A stretch of DNA of 64,000 nt from Sulfurimonas sp. GTDB lineage: Bacteria; Campylobacterota; Campylobacteria; Campylobacterales; Sulfurimonadaceae. This document shows positions 1-9,055 of the stretch, piece by piece. Every line of letters begins with the position of its first letter. The first letter of the stretch is position 1. The position numbers and the translations under genes are program-made. Under the pieces are notes generated by a model, which did no database searches, had not been told where the DNA came from, and saw only the letters and a list, made by a program, of their open reading frames with translations. The stretch is taken from assembly GCA_028687935.1 (NCBI GenBank), contig JAQTZE010000001.1, forward strand, positions 1-64,000, written 5' to 3'.

Positions 1-2
1 GG

Positions 3-824
3 AGTTGTGGGGATGCTGTGCGTCTTTACTGGCTTATTGATCCAAAAAGTGACACTATCAAGTCAAGCAAGTTCAAGAGTTTTGGTTGTGGGACTGCGAT
101 AGCCTCTTCGGATATGATGGCTGAGCTGTGTATGAACAAAACAGTCGATGAAGCGCTTAAAATAACCAATATCGATGTGGAAAAAGCACTGCGCGATGAG
201 CCGGATATTCCCGCTGTTCCTGGTCAAAAGATGCACTGTTCGGTTATGGCGTATGATGTTATCAAAAAAGCTGCATCTATGTATAAGGGTGTGGATATGG
301 AGTCTCTTGAGAGTGAGTTTATCATCTGTGAATGTGCTCGCGTTTCCCAAGATACGCTTATGCAGGTCATCAAACTCAACAAACTTAAATCCATCGAAGA
401 GATCACAGACTACACAAAAGCAGGTGGTTTTTGTAAGTCATGTATCAAACCAGGCGGTCATGAGAAAAAAGATGTTTATCTCTTAGATATCCTCTCTGAA
501 ATGCTCGGCGAACTCGAAGCAGAAGAGAAATCTCGCAAGATTATCGAAGCCAAAGGCGATGGGACATTTGCCTCTATGGGACTTGTACAAAAGATCAAAG
601 CAGTTGAGTCTATCCTCGAAGAGTATATCCGTCCAACGCTCAAAGCTGATGGCGGCAATGTAGAGCTTGTGGACATCAAAGATATAGATGGCGAGTTTGA
701 AATCCTTATCAAATATATGGGTGAGTGTATGAGCTGTTCTATGAACACGACGACTACACTTGCAGGTATCCAAGATATGCTCAGTTTCAAACTCAAAGCA
801 AAAATCAGAGTTATCGTTACATAA
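3..824 (+). CDS. nifU: NifU Fe-S cluster scaffold protein (5' end cut by window edge)
   Basis: Scaffold on which NifS-delivered sulfur and iron are assembled into clusters for nitrogenase and, in this lineage, probably other Fe-S proteins. The open frame runs in from the left edge; the first visible codons read SCGDAV, the usual IscU-type Cys site, so about 30-35 N-terminal residues are missing and the apparent GTG at 18 is internal. Three parts are visible in order: IscU-like domain (Cys in CGD, FGCGTA and MHCSV), central 2Fe-2S domain (ICEC and FCKSC) and the C-terminal NifU domain with GECMSC. This three-domain form is the nif-type NifU. Its stop overlaps the next start as TAATG. Confidence 0.95.
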   Translation, partial: SCGDAVRLYWLIDPKSDTIKSSKFKSFGCGTAIASSDMMAELCMNKTVDEALKITNIDVEKALRDEPDIPAVPGQKMHCSVMAYDVIKKAASMYKGVDMESLESEFIICECARVSQDTLMQVIKLNKLKSIEEITDYTKAGGFCKSCIKPGGHEKKDVYLLDILSEMLGELEAEEKSRKIIEAKGDGTFASMGLVQKIKAVESILEEYIRPTLKADGGNVELVDIKDIDGEFEILIKYMGECMSCSMNTTTTLAGIQDMLSFKLKAKIRVIVT

Positions 825-1945
825 TGAACTACGCAACAAAAGAGGGTACCTTCGGGTATCTCAAACAATTCTCAAAATACTCAAAAGAGTTCTTCAGATT
901 TAACGGGGAGTTTTTCATCTCCTCACTTGGTCTTGGTACTTTTCGCAAAGAGCCATACCGTGAAGAGAACTATATAGTCAATTACAAAGACTCTGTAAAA
1001 ATGGCTATTTTGAATGGTATCAACCACATAGACACGGCGATAAATTATCGTTATCAGATAAGTGAGCAGGAGATTGGTGAGGCACTCGAAGAGCTTTTTA
1101 GCGAAGGAAGAGCTTCAAGAGATCAAATAGTCGTCGCTTCAAAGGCTGGTTTTTTGCCTCTTGAATTTCCATTTCCCCAAAATCCTTATGCATGGATAGA
1201 GAAAAATGTCATCAAAAAAGGGCTTGCTACAAAAGAAGAGATTGTTATAGATCAACACTGTCTCTCCCCGAAATATCTTCGTTGGAGTGTAGAGCGCTCT
1301 TTGGAAAATCTCAAGCTTGAAACCCTTGATATTCTCTATCTGCACAACCCAGAAACGCAGCTTGGATATGTAGATTATGAGACACTTTTGGGACGCATCA
1401 AAGAGGCTTTTGTGCTCTTTGAAACACTCGTAAGTGAGGGCAAAATCCGTGCTTACGGCATCGCTGCATGGAACGGATTTTTGTATGAAGAGGGACACAC
1501 TGAGTATGTGAGTCTCAAAGATATTATGCGCATTGCGTTTGAGGTTGGGGGTAAAGAGCATCACTTCAAATATGTGCAGTCTCCCTTTAATCTTGGAAAA
1601 CCTGAAGCCTATAACTTCAGCAATCAACAGGGTCCTGATGGGCGTTATTATACGCTGATGCAGGCTGTGGCGGGATATGGATTGCAGCTTATGGCATCTT
1701 CATCATTGTTACAGCTCAACCTCTTTAAACGCAAGTTTTCCCCAGAATTGGGTGAGCTTTTGGGAACATCTGATTTCAATGATGTTACAAGTGCTCTGCA
1801 ATTTGCGCGCTCAGGAAACGCAACGAGTGCTCTTTTTGGGGCGGTGCATCCAGAACATGTAGAAGAAAATCTCACACTTGCCTATCTTCCAGCAGTCAAA
1901 GTGCAGAGTATGAACCAGATTCTAAAGGATACGCATGTTATATGA
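824..1945 (+). CDS. Aldo/keto reductase in the nif cluster
   Basis: NAD(P)H-dependent oxidoreductase of the aldo/keto reductase superfamily, about 373 residues, cytosolic. The catalytic set is visible: Asp and Tyr in HIDTAINY, Lys in VVASKAGF and His in DILYLHNPE. The frame is open upstream to 725, but the ATG at 824 overlaps the nifU stop (TAATG), which points to translational coupling, so I chose it. The substrate is unknown. Its place between nifU and nifT suggests a redox role tied to nitrogen fixation, but that is inference. Confidence 0.82.
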   Translation: MNYATKEGTFGYLKQFSKYSKEFFRFNGEFFISSLGLGTFRKEPYREENYIVNYKDSVKMAILNGINHIDTAINYRYQISEQEIGEALEELFSEGRASRDQIVVASKAGFLPLEFPFPQNPYAWIEKNVIKKGLATKEEIVIDQHCLSPKYLRWSVERSLENLKLETLDILYLHNPETQLGYVDYETLLGRIKEAFVLFETLVSEGKIRAYGIAAWNGFLYEEGHTEYVSLKDIMRIAFEVGGKEHHFKYVQSPFNLGKPEAYNFSNQQGPDGRYYTLMQAVAGYGLQLMASSSLLQLNLFKRKFSPELGELLGTSDFNDVTSALQFARSGNATSALFGAVHPEHVEENLTLAYLPAVKVQSMNQILKDTHVI

Positions 1946-3599
1946 TGTCGTTGTTGTGGGCAGTGGTATCGCAGGACTTTTTTCTGCGCTGTATGCAAAA
2001 AAAAGTGGTGCTTCCGTCGCAATACTTACAAAAAGCAATCCTTTTCGCTCCAACTCAGCAGTCGCATCAGGTGGTATAAACGCAGTCATAAACCTCAGTG
2101 AATATGACTCTGTTTTGCATCATATCAACGACACGATAGACGGTTCAGACGGTTTGACAAACAGAAGAAATATAGAAGATATGTGTCATGAAGCGCCAGA
2201 GATCATCAAAGAACTCGGGAAGCTGGGCGTCAACTTTGATGCAGACGAAGAGGGCAATATCATGCAACGTCCTTTTGGTGGGACAAAAGCGACGCGTACC
2301 TGTTATATCGCGGACAAAACAGGAAGTACTATCGTGCAGGCACTTTTATTAGAGTGCCGCAATCAAGGCATCCATATCCTCAGCAACCATCAGTTACTTA
2401 GTATCGCAAAATACAAAGAGAGACTCTCAGGCGTGACGCTTTTGCGCCGAAGAGACTCTCAAGTTATTGCCCTTGGATGTAAAGCGCTTGTGCTTGCTGG
2501 CGGTGGTTATGCAGGTATCTTTCGCGGACACTCTACAAACGCACAAGAGAGCTCAGGCGATATTATCGCCGCAGCACTTCGGGCCAATATGAAACTCTCC
2601 AACATGGAGTTTGTCCAGTTTCACCCGACAACACTCAAAACCAATGGAGCCCTTGTGACAGAAGCCGCGCGCGCTGAGGGGGCATATATTGTAGATGAGA
2701 GTGGTGAGCGTTTTACAGATGAGCTGCAAACGCGGGATAAACTTGCTCGCGATATCACCACACATATGATAAATGGGCATCATGTTTATCTTGATTTTAG
2801 GCATCTTCCCCTAGAAGTGATAGAGAAAAAGCTCCCATCCACACAAAAAAGTGCGCTCAACAGTGCTGGGGTAGATATCACCACAGAACTCTTGGAGATA
2901 ACTCCCTCGGCACACTATACGATAGGCGGGATATGGACACGGGGAGATACATCCACGGAGATAGCGGGTATCTTTGCCTGTGGCGAGTGCGCGGTCACTG
3001 GAGTCCATGGTGCGAACAGACTTGGTGGCAACTCTTTACTTGAGGGGATACACTTTGGACGGCTTGCGGGTGCTGAGTCTGGCAAATATGTCAAACGCAG
3101 AGATTTTTTGCCTATAGACTATGCAGATATCAACAAAGAGTTACGCCGTATTGATCTTATCATCGAGGGAGAGAGCCACTTCAACATAAACGCAATGCGA
3201 AAGAACCTTGGAAATGTTTTGTTTAAAAACGCAGGGGTATTTCGTGATGAATCATCCCTTGTAGACGCCTATGACTATGTAGAATATCTGATAGAAAAGG
3301 AGTATGGCCTTCACTGTGTAAGTAAGGACAGAGAAAACAATGTCGAACTCTCATCCATCTTAGAGTTTAAAAATGCGCTCTACATCTCTGAGGCGATGTT
3401 ACTCTCAGCACTCAAGAGAGAAGAGAGCAGAGGGGTGCATTACCGTCATGATTTTCCACAGCGAAATGATAAACGTTTTGCTACTCCTTCGTATGTAAGT
3501 CTGTTGGATGCAAATCTATTTTATATAACTTTTGAAAATATTGTCTTTGATACACTCTGGCATAAAATCAAAAAATTTTTAACTTCAATCAAAGGATAA
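1935..3599 (+). CDS. L-aspartate oxidase / fumarate reductase-type flavoprotein
   Basis: FAD-dependent oxidoreductase of the NadB/SdhA/FrdA family, 554 residues. It has the N-terminal Rossmann motif VVVGSGIAGL, the SNSAVASGGINA flavin segment, QFHPTTL, the TEAARAEGA segment and HGANRLGGNSLLEG near residue 365. A C-terminal flavoprotein helical domain follows. The best family match is L-aspartate oxidase (aspartate to iminoaspartate, first step of NAD synthesis), but no nadA or nadC is adjacent, so it may be a nif-specialised relative. The ATG overlaps the upstream gene by 11 bases and has AAGGA six bases before it. Confidence 0.68.
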   Translation: MLYDVVVVGSGIAGLFSALYAKKSGASVAILTKSNPFRSNSAVASGGINAVINLSEYDSVLHHINDTIDGSDGLTNRRNIEDMCHEAPEIIKELGKLGVNFDADEEGNIMQRPFGGTKATRTCYIADKTGSTIVQALLLECRNQGIHILSNHQLLSIAKYKERLSGVTLLRRRDSQVIALGCKALVLAGGGYAGIFRGHSTNAQESSGDIIAAALRANMKLSNMEFVQFHPTTLKTNGALVTEAARAEGAYIVDESGERFTDELQTRDKLARDITTHMINGHHVYLDFRHLPLEVIEKKLPSTQKSALNSAGVDITTELLEITPSAHYTIGGIWTRGDTSTEIAGIFACGECAVTGVHGANRLGGNSLLEGIHFGRLAGAESGKYVKRRDFLPIDYADINKELRRIDLIIEGESHFNINAMRKNLGNVLFKNAGVFRDESSLVDAYDYVEYLIEKEYGLHCVSKDRENNVELSSILEFKNALYISEAMLLSALKREESRGVHYRHDFPQRNDKRFATPSYVSLLDANLFYITFENIVFDTLWHKIKKFLTSIKG

Positions 3600-3602
3600 A
3601 CA

Positions 3603-3827
3603 ATGGCAAAAATAATGATACGAGAAAACGACGCGGGGCAGATACTTTTTTATCTTGCAAAAAGAGATATGGAAGAGATCATCAAGACTCTTGAGTTCGA
3701 CACAGATGAAAAATGGGGTGGCAAAGTGGATCTGACTAACGGTGATGTGTGGTTTATAGAACCTCAGGTCAAAAAAATGCCTGATGAAGTCGTAGCAAAA
3801 ATAGTGACGCGTGGAGATCGTGACTAA
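3603..3827 (+). CDS. nifT: NifT/FixU family protein
   Basis: Small protein of 74 residues matching NifT/FixU: an N-terminal IMIRENDAG strand, a central KWGGKVDLTNGDVW segment resembling the family's WGG..ELANG core, and a short polar tail. The family is found in nif clusters and its molecular role is unsettled; mutants usually have little phenotype. It starts three bases after the flavoprotein stop with AAAGGA before the ATG, so it closes the nifU-AKR-flavoprotein-nifT transcription unit. Confidence 0.82.
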   Translation: MAKIMIRENDAGQILFYLAKRDMEEIIKTLEFDTDEKWGGKVDLTNGDVWFIEPQVKKMPDEVVAKIVTRGDRD

Positions 3828-3843
3828 GAGAGATTTCTCTCTT
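3826..3843 (+). terminator. Hairpin between convergent nifT and nifA
   Basis: The 18-base palindrome AAGAGAGATTTCTCTCTT overlaps the nifT stop and lies eight bases before the nifA stop on the other strand. It is followed by a pyrimidine-rich stretch without a clean T-run, so it is a plausible but weak two-way terminator. Confidence 0.4.
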
Positions 3844-3850
3844 ACTCTTC

Positions 3851-5497
3851 TTAGAGATCAATCTCATATTTTCTGATCTTATAGCCTATTTGTCGTGCAG
3901 TCATTCCAAGTTCCGTTGCTGCTTTTGTTTGTATGCCGCGGTGTTTGATGAGTGACTTGATGATAGAATCTTTTTCCATCTCCTGCAGACTCATCTTTGT
4001 AATCATCACTTTTGGCGCACTCTCTTCATATGCCTCTTTTTTATAAGGTGTCAGCGGCGTGATTTGGGGCATATTGAGTGACTCTTTTGACGTATTTTCA
4101 TAGCTCATATACATCTTCTGATAGTTAAAAGGAAGTACATGGTTGAGCATCTCAGGGATGATAAGTCCGTTTGGACAGATAAGAACGATACGCTCCATCG
4201 TGTTTTGGAGCTCACGGATATTCCCCGGCCATGGATAATCAAGTAGTATTTCCAGTGCCTCTTTAGAAAAACTCATCTCTTTTCTGTGCTCTTTCATAAA
4301 CTTTTTGAGATAGTGTTCTATAAGCAGTTTGACATCCTCGTAACGCTCTCGAAGAGGCGGCAGATTGATCGGGATGACATTGAGTCTATAAAAAAGATCT
4401 TCACGAAACTCGCCTTTTGCGACCATCTCCTCAAGGTTTCTGTTTGTCGCGGCTACAAGTCTGACATCGGTTTTGATAGTCTTTGTCCCACCGACACGCT
4501 CAAACTCCTGCTCTTGGAGGATACGCAAAAGTTTGACTTGGAGTGAAGAGCTGATATCTCCGATTTCATCGAGAAAAAGTGTCCCTCCATCTGCAAGCTC
4601 AAATCTTCCTTTTCGCATCTCTTTTGCATCAGTAAACGCACCTTTTTCATGTCCAAAAAGCTCACTCTCAAGTAGCGTTTCCGAGATAGCGGCACAGTTG
4701 AGTTTGATGTAGGGTGCGTTTTTGCGGTTGCTGAGATTGTGCACGGCTGTCGCGATAAGCTCTTTTCCCGTTCCTGTCTCACCGCGCACCAAGATAGTCG
4801 CTTTTGAAGGCGAAACAGTCTCAAGGATGCTAAATATCTGCTGCATTTTTGTACTGCGTCCGATGATACTCTCAAATTTGTACTCGCTGAGAACCTCTTC
4901 TTTATAGTAAGTTTTGAGCTCTGTAAGGTTCTCTTTTTCTTTGGCAAATCTATTTTGTGTTGCAAGTGTGCCGCCAAAGAGAGAGCCTACTATGGTAAGC
5001 ATACGGACGATATCATTAAAACTCAGCAGAGAATTTTTGTTGATATTTGCCGAGATTACACCAAAAAGCGTCTCATCTTGGATGATAGGAACGGCTATAT
5101 AAGAGACTGAATTTGTCGTGATATTGCCGAGTTTGTTGAGATAGTTGACATTATTATGGACATTTTCGATGACGACTGGCTCACAGCTTTGTGCCGCCAA
5201 GCCTGTCGCTCCCTCTCCGAGTTTATATTTTGCTATTTTTTTCTGATGTGAAGAGAGATCGATAGAAGCATAAATCTCTACACTGTTTGCGTCTTCTGCG
5301 AGTGTGAAGAGGGTACATCTATCAAGATAGGAGTTGCGTTTGAGAATGCGCATCGCTTGTTCGATACTTCCAAGAACGTCAGAAGTGTTGGATAGCATGA
5401 TGGCGATATCATAAAGTAGTTTGATTTCATTATATGCAAACGTAAGCGCGCAAGTGCTGCACTCTTCGTTGTTTGGTATCTTTAATTCTTTATACAT
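3851..5497 (-). CDS. nifA: NifA, sigma-54-dependent activator of nitrogen fixation
   Basis: Enhancer-binding protein that remodels sigma-54 RNA polymerase at nif promoters. Its 548 residues hold an N-terminal GAF domain (about 25-185), an AAA+ domain (about 213-435; Walker A GETGTGKE, Walker B GGTLFLDEIGD) and a C-terminal Fis-type helix-turn-helix (about 505-548). The sigma-54 contact loop reads GAFTDA instead of the usual GAFTGA. A Cys-x2-Cys pair sits at residues 13 and 16, ahead of the GAF domain; the interdomain Cys cluster typical of oxygen-sensitive rhizobial NifA is not obvious. It is transcribed away from the tpx-nif accessory run. It could be another GAF-type activator, but the context strongly favours NifA. 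Confidence 0.9.
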   Translation of the reverse strand: MYKELKIPNNEECSTCALTFAYNEIKLLYDIAIMLSNTSDVLGSIEQAMRILKRNSYLDRCTLFTLAEDANSVEIYASIDLSSHQKKIAKYKLGEGATGLAAQSCEPVVIENVHNNVNYLNKLGNITTNSVSYIAVPIIQDETLFGVISANINKNSLLSFNDIVRMLTIVGSLFGGTLATQNRFAKEKENLTELKTYYKEEVLSEYKFESIIGRSTKMQQIFSILETVSPSKATILVRGETGTGKELIATAVHNLSNRKNAPYIKLNCAAISETLLESELFGHEKGAFTDAKEMRKGRFELADGGTLFLDEIGDISSSLQVKLLRILQEQEFERVGGTKTIKTDVRLVAATNRNLEEMVAKGEFREDLFYRLNVIPINLPPLRERYEDVKLLIEHYLKKFMKEHRKEMSFSKEALEILLDYPWPGNIRELQNTMERIVLICPNGLIIPEMLNHVLPFNYQKMYMSYENTSKESLNMPQITPLTPYKKEAYEESAPKVMITKMSLQEMEKDSIIKSLIKHRGIQTKAATELGMTARQIGYKIRKYEIDL

Positions 5498-5642
5498 AGA
5501 GATGCCTTTTATATATATTTTCTATATTATATATAAGTTTTTGTGTCTATTGTACCAATGAAGTGTATAAATAATAATCATTGTTTTGTTTATTATTAGA
5601 ACAAAATATGCATAAAAATCAATAAAAATAAGTGAGGCTAGA

Positions 5643-6191
5643 ATGCAAATAACAGTACACGGAACACCGGTAGAACTAAGCGGCAAAGAGATATTTGTCG
5701 GCAAAGAAGCGCCTGCTGCAAGGATAACGAAGCTTGATGGAACACAAAATGTCATAGGGATGATAGCACCAAATATACAACTTCTCATCGCTATCCCTTC
5801 ACTCAAAACAGAGGTATGTTCTCTGGGTGCAAAAAAGTTTAATGAGCTTGTCAAAGAGTTCAAAAAACTCGACACTATTATGATAACGACAGATGATTTG
5901 GAGTTTGTCAAAGAGTATGCGGCAAAAGAGGCTATTGATAGTGCGGAGCTGGTGATCGATACAGATAGAAATTTTGCCAAAAAATTTGGTCTGCTCATCA
6001 GTGAAGGAAAACTCAAAGACCGCCTTGCACGCGCCGTATATATCATAGATAGAGAGGGTGTTATCGCCTATAAAGAACTTGTCGGTGAGATAGTGGATGA
6101 AGTCAACTATGATGCCTGTATAGAGGCGATAACAGCTCTTATCAGTGAAAAGAAAAAAGGGCACACTCACGAAAACTGGATGTCCGTATAA
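5643..6191 (+). CDS. tpx: Thiol peroxidase (Tpx-type atypical peroxiredoxin)
   Basis: Reduces hydroperoxides in the cytosol using thioredoxin-type reductants. Its 182 residues carry the peroxidatic motif PSLKTEVC (Cys59; P-x3-T-x2-C). The usual Tpx resolving Cys near residue 95 is missing (the segment reads EYAAK); the only other Cys is at about 159. It may therefore act as a one-Cys enzyme or use a displaced resolving Cys. The ATG has GAGG five bases upstream. As the first gene of the accessory run facing away from nifA, it may protect nitrogenase from oxidants (inference). Confidence 0.85.
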   Translation: MQITVHGTPVELSGKEIFVGKEAPAARITKLDGTQNVIGMIAPNIQLLIAIPSLKTEVCSLGAKKFNELVKEFKKLDTIMITTDDLEFVKEYAAKEAIDSAELVIDTDRNFAKKFGLLISEGKLKDRLARAVYIIDREGVIAYKELVGEIVDEVNYDACIEAITALISEKKKGHTHENWMSV

Positions 6192-6195
6192 GCAG

Positions 6196-7437
6196 ATGAA
6201 TGAAGTGTATGAAGAGAGTTCGCTGACACCTCTGCGGGTTGCGCAGTTGAGCGGTTATAGAGATTGGTGGTCGAAGCCCTCTATGTTTAAACACTATCCG
6301 AGTTTTTTGTTTCGTTACAAATATGGCGAAAATCCCGCTTTACTCCCGATAGAGCTTTGCCGTATCGTTACATCGACACACAATAGTGCAAATCAGCCCT
6401 ATATGCAGCTAAACACTCCCTCAGCGGGAAATCTGCATCCCTTGGAACTTTATGTCCAAATACGCGGTATCAAAGGAGTGCTAAGCGGTATTTATCATGT
6501 AAACGCAGGTGAAGATGTGCTTGTGCTTATCAAAGAGATAGAGTCCGATGGTTTGGAGAGTCTGCTTGGGATGCAAAAGCGTATGAACGGTTTTATTTTT
6601 GTGCTCTCTAGCGTTGCGTTTCGAGCGGAGTGGAAATATGCAAAGCGTGCGGTGCGTTATTGTTATCTTGATATCGGCCATCAGATCGGGGCTATAGATA
6701 CTTCTCTGAGACTACACGGACAAGAGATGACAATTTTGTCAGATTTTGACGCAGAAGCCTTGAATGAGTTTATGGGTTTTGGAGCAGATGAATTTGTTGC
6801 TGCAGTGATGACTTCGGGTGTGATGAGCAGTAAAAGTGTACAGAATTTCAAACAAAACCTGATGCATGTCTGCCCGAGTGATTATAGTGAGCTCAGCGAC
6901 TACACGCGCGAACTTGTCGCAAAATGTGAGATACTCAAAAGCGATATCATTAAAGTAGCAAGTAAAGTACAAGAGAGCGATATTCTCAAGAGACGCTCGA
7001 GTAGATTTTTTGATACAGAAGCACTCTCTCAAACGCAGCAAAAGCATCTTCTCTCACATCTAAGCCAAGAGCACTATCCGCTCTCATGTTTTACGATTGT
7101 TCTCAAAGATGGAGTTCTCAAACGCGGCGTTTATCGTAATAAAATTCTGCTAAAAGAGGGGGATTTTTCTCAGCAGATAGTCTCTTTGCTTGTGGATCAG
7201 AGTTTTGTCAAAAACGCAGATATCATCACTGTCTTGTGTTCAAAATATTTCAGCTCCAACAAACTGATGCAAGCAGGCGCTTTTGGTCATGCTCTGTATC
7301 TTGATGCGCAAGTGAACGGCTTTGGATGTAGTGGTATCGGGGCTTTTTATGACAAAAAAATGCAAGATTTTTTGGCTACGGATGAGTGTATCTTGTATGT
7401 TCTTGCGTTTGGGGTAGAAAAAAAGGATAAAAAGTGA
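6196..7437 (+). CDS. SagB/nitroreductase-family dehydrogenase
   Basis: FMN-dependent oxidoreductase of the nitroreductase superfamily, about 413 residues, resembling SagB-type dehydrogenases. The N-terminal half carries the flavin-binding segment TPSAGNLHPLELYV and KYAKRAVRYCYLDIGHQIG. The C-terminal half repeats a weaker version of the fold (SSRFFDTEALSQTQQ, then NGFGCSGIGAFYD), so it looks like a tandem duplicated domain. I chose the ATG at 6196, four bases after the tpx stop; an in-frame GTG at 6145 inside tpx is possible. No thiazole/oxazole peptide genes are nearby, so a nif-linked redox role is more likely than RiPP maturation. Confidence 0.68.
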   Translation: MNEVYEESSLTPLRVAQLSGYRDWWSKPSMFKHYPSFLFRYKYGENPALLPIELCRIVTSTHNSANQPYMQLNTPSAGNLHPLELYVQIRGIKGVLSGIYHVNAGEDVLVLIKEIESDGLESLLGMQKRMNGFIFVLSSVAFRAEWKYAKRAVRYCYLDIGHQIGAIDTSLRLHGQEMTILSDFDAEALNEFMGFGADEFVAAVMTSGVMSSKSVQNFKQNLMHVCPSDYSELSDYTRELVAKCEILKSDIIKVASKVQESDILKRRSSRFFDTEALSQTQQKHLLSHLSQEHYPLSCFTIVLKDGVLKRGVYRNKILLKEGDFSQQIVSLLVDQSFVKNADIITVLCSKYFSSNKLMQAGAFGHALYLDAQVNGFGCSGIGAFYDKKMQDFLATDECILYVLAFGVEKKDKK

Positions 7438-7754
7438 ATCTAAAAATGAAAAAAATAAAAAATACAGAGGCGGAAAAGATACTCAATATCTACCGCTTTT
7501 ACCAAAAAGATGGGAACCTTTATCTTACGGAAGATACGAGTGTGCTCGATGATCTCTACGAAGCCATTGTTGACGCTATCAACGACTGTGGGCCGCTCAA
7601 AGCACAGCTTCCTTACAATGAGTTTGTCCATCCATGCAAAAAAGTACGCGAGGATGATGCGGGCTGGGTAGGGCACTTTGAAGAGCGAGACAATAGACGC
7701 TTTTTTCTCAGCGATATCCATGACTATCTCAAACTCCTCTATCAAACGCAGTAA
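7434..7754 (+). CDS. Uncharacterised nif-cluster protein, 106 residues
   Basis: I do not recognise this protein. It is soluble, with a basic N-terminus, a predicted helical middle (LDDLYEAIVDAINDCG) and a WVGHFEERDNRRFFLSDIHDYL C-terminal segment, and has two Cys. The GTG start overlaps the previous stop as GTGA and has AAGGA seven bases upstream, which supports a real, translationally coupled gene. An ATG at 7446 is a less likely start. Its position between a flavin reductase and a flavodiiron protein links it to the same operon. Confidence 0.62.
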   Translation: MNLKMKKIKNTEAEKILNIYRFYQKDGNLYLTEDTSVLDDLYEAIVDAINDCGPLKAQLPYNEFVHPCKKVREDDAGWVGHFEERDNRRFFLSDIHDYLKLLYQTQ

Positions 7755-7810
7755 AGAGCCCACTAGAATAAAATATGCATGACTTCCTTGAGATAATAAA
7801 GGATTTTTGC

Positions 7811-9055
7811 ATGCGAAGTGTCTACTCAAAAAATGAAAATGTCAAAGTCGCCCCGAGTGTTGATTTTATCGGAGCTTTTGATCCAAAAATACGCACCTTT
7901 GATATCATCATGAAGACTGCAAACGGAAGCTCTTATAACAGCTATGTGGTTCGCGGCAGTGAGGGTGTTGCTATCATGGACACGGTCAAAAAAGAGTTTA
8001 GCGAGGAGTTTTTTCGCAGACTCGAATCTTTGTGTAGCTATGATGAGATACGCTACATCGTCTTGCATCACCTCGAACCAGACCACTCTGGCGCACTTGA
8101 AGAGCTGATGCAACGAGCACCTGAGGCAAAGCTTATCATCTCCAATAGAGCTGTTTTGATGCTCAAAGGTATCATCAAAAGTGATGTTGCGTTTGAGACG
8201 GCAAATACGGGAAAAATCATCTCACTAGGAGATAAAACCATAGAGTTTTTGAGTACGCCGTTTTTGCATTGGCCTGATACGATGAGCTCTTATCTGCATG
8301 AAGAAAAGCTCCTCTTTAGCGGGGATGTTTTTGGCAGCCACTACTATGATGAGAGACTTTTTGATGATGAAGTGGGTGATTTTTCTTATGCGTTTAAGTA
8401 CTACTATGACCATATTATGCGCCCTTTCAAACAGCATGTCCTCCAAGCGCTCAACCTCTATAGCCGTTTTGATATCCAGACGATAGCACCGCTGCACGGT
8501 CCGATACTTCGCACAAATCCACAATACTACATAGACAAATATGAAGAGTGGAGTAGTGAAGATAAGTTTAGAAAACATACTTTTGGCATGAAGATGCTCT
8601 CTGTCTTTTATATGTCGAGTTATGACAATACGCACAAAATGGCGATGAAGATTATGGAGGGAGCGGACTCTATCGAGGGAATCGTGGCAAGCATGTATGA
8701 CCTCGCTTCACTCGAAGAGAACAACATGATAGACCTGCTCGAAGAGAGTGACGCCATCATCATAGGCTCACCGACTATCAACGGGGATGCCGTCAAACCT
8801 GCTTGGGATCTGCTCTCGTGTATGGCATATCTTGAGAGTGCTGGGAAAATAGGGGCTGCGTTTGGCTCCTATGGATGGACGGGCGAAGCGCCTGAAATGC
8901 TGCATGATCGGATGCGATGGCTGAAATTTCGACTGCCTATCAAACCTATCAAGATAAAGCTTATTCCGACCGTGGAAGAGCTTGATGCGTGCTTTGACTT
9001 TGGCGTAGAAGTAGCGGAGATAGCTATGGGAAAAATGGTGGAGATGGAAATATGA
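7811..9055 (+). CDS. Flavodiiron protein (FprA-type O2/NO reductase)
   Basis: Reduces oxygen to water, or NO to N2O, at a diiron site fed by FMN. About 414 residues: an N-terminal metallo-beta-lactamase-like domain with the metal-binding HHLEPDHSG (H-x-E-x-D-H) and HWPDTM, the GDVFGSHY segment, then a C-terminal flavodoxin domain from about residue 260 (YMSSYDNTHKMA, GSPTINGDA, GSYGWTGEA). The frame is open from 7775, but ATG 7811 has AAGGA at ideal spacing, so it is chosen. In a nif cluster the natural role is oxygen scavenging to protect nitrogenase (inference). Confidence 0.88.
   Translation: MRSVYSKNENVKVAPSVDFIGAFDPKIRTFDIIMKTANGSSYNSYVVRGSEGVAIMDTVKKEFSEEFFRRLESLCSYDEIRYIVLHHLEPDHSGALEELMQRAPEAKLIISNRAVLMLKGIIKSDVAFETANTGKIISLGDKTIEFLSTPFLHWPDTMSSYLHEEKLLFSGDVFGSHYYDERLFDDEVGDFSYAFKYYYDHIMRPFKQHVLQALNLYSRFDIQTIAPLHGPILRTNPQYYIDKYEEWSSEDKFRKHTFGMKMLSVFYMSSYDNTHKMAMKIMEGADSIEGIVASMYDLASLEENNMIDLLEESDAIIIGSPTINGDAVKPAWDLLSCMAYLESAGKIGAAFGSYGWTGEAPEMLHDRMRWLKFRLPIKPIKIKLIPTVEELDACFDFGVEVAEIAMGKMVEMEI

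Noticed and set aside
4453-4977. 174-codon open frame on the minus strand inside nifA
   Set aside because: It is a shadow frame of the AAA+ domain of NifA with no recognisable features.
5567-5590. Fur- or PerR-box-like sequence (AATAATAATCATTG) upstream of tpx
   Set aside because: It matches only part of the consensus in a very AT-rich gap, which is easily expected by chance.
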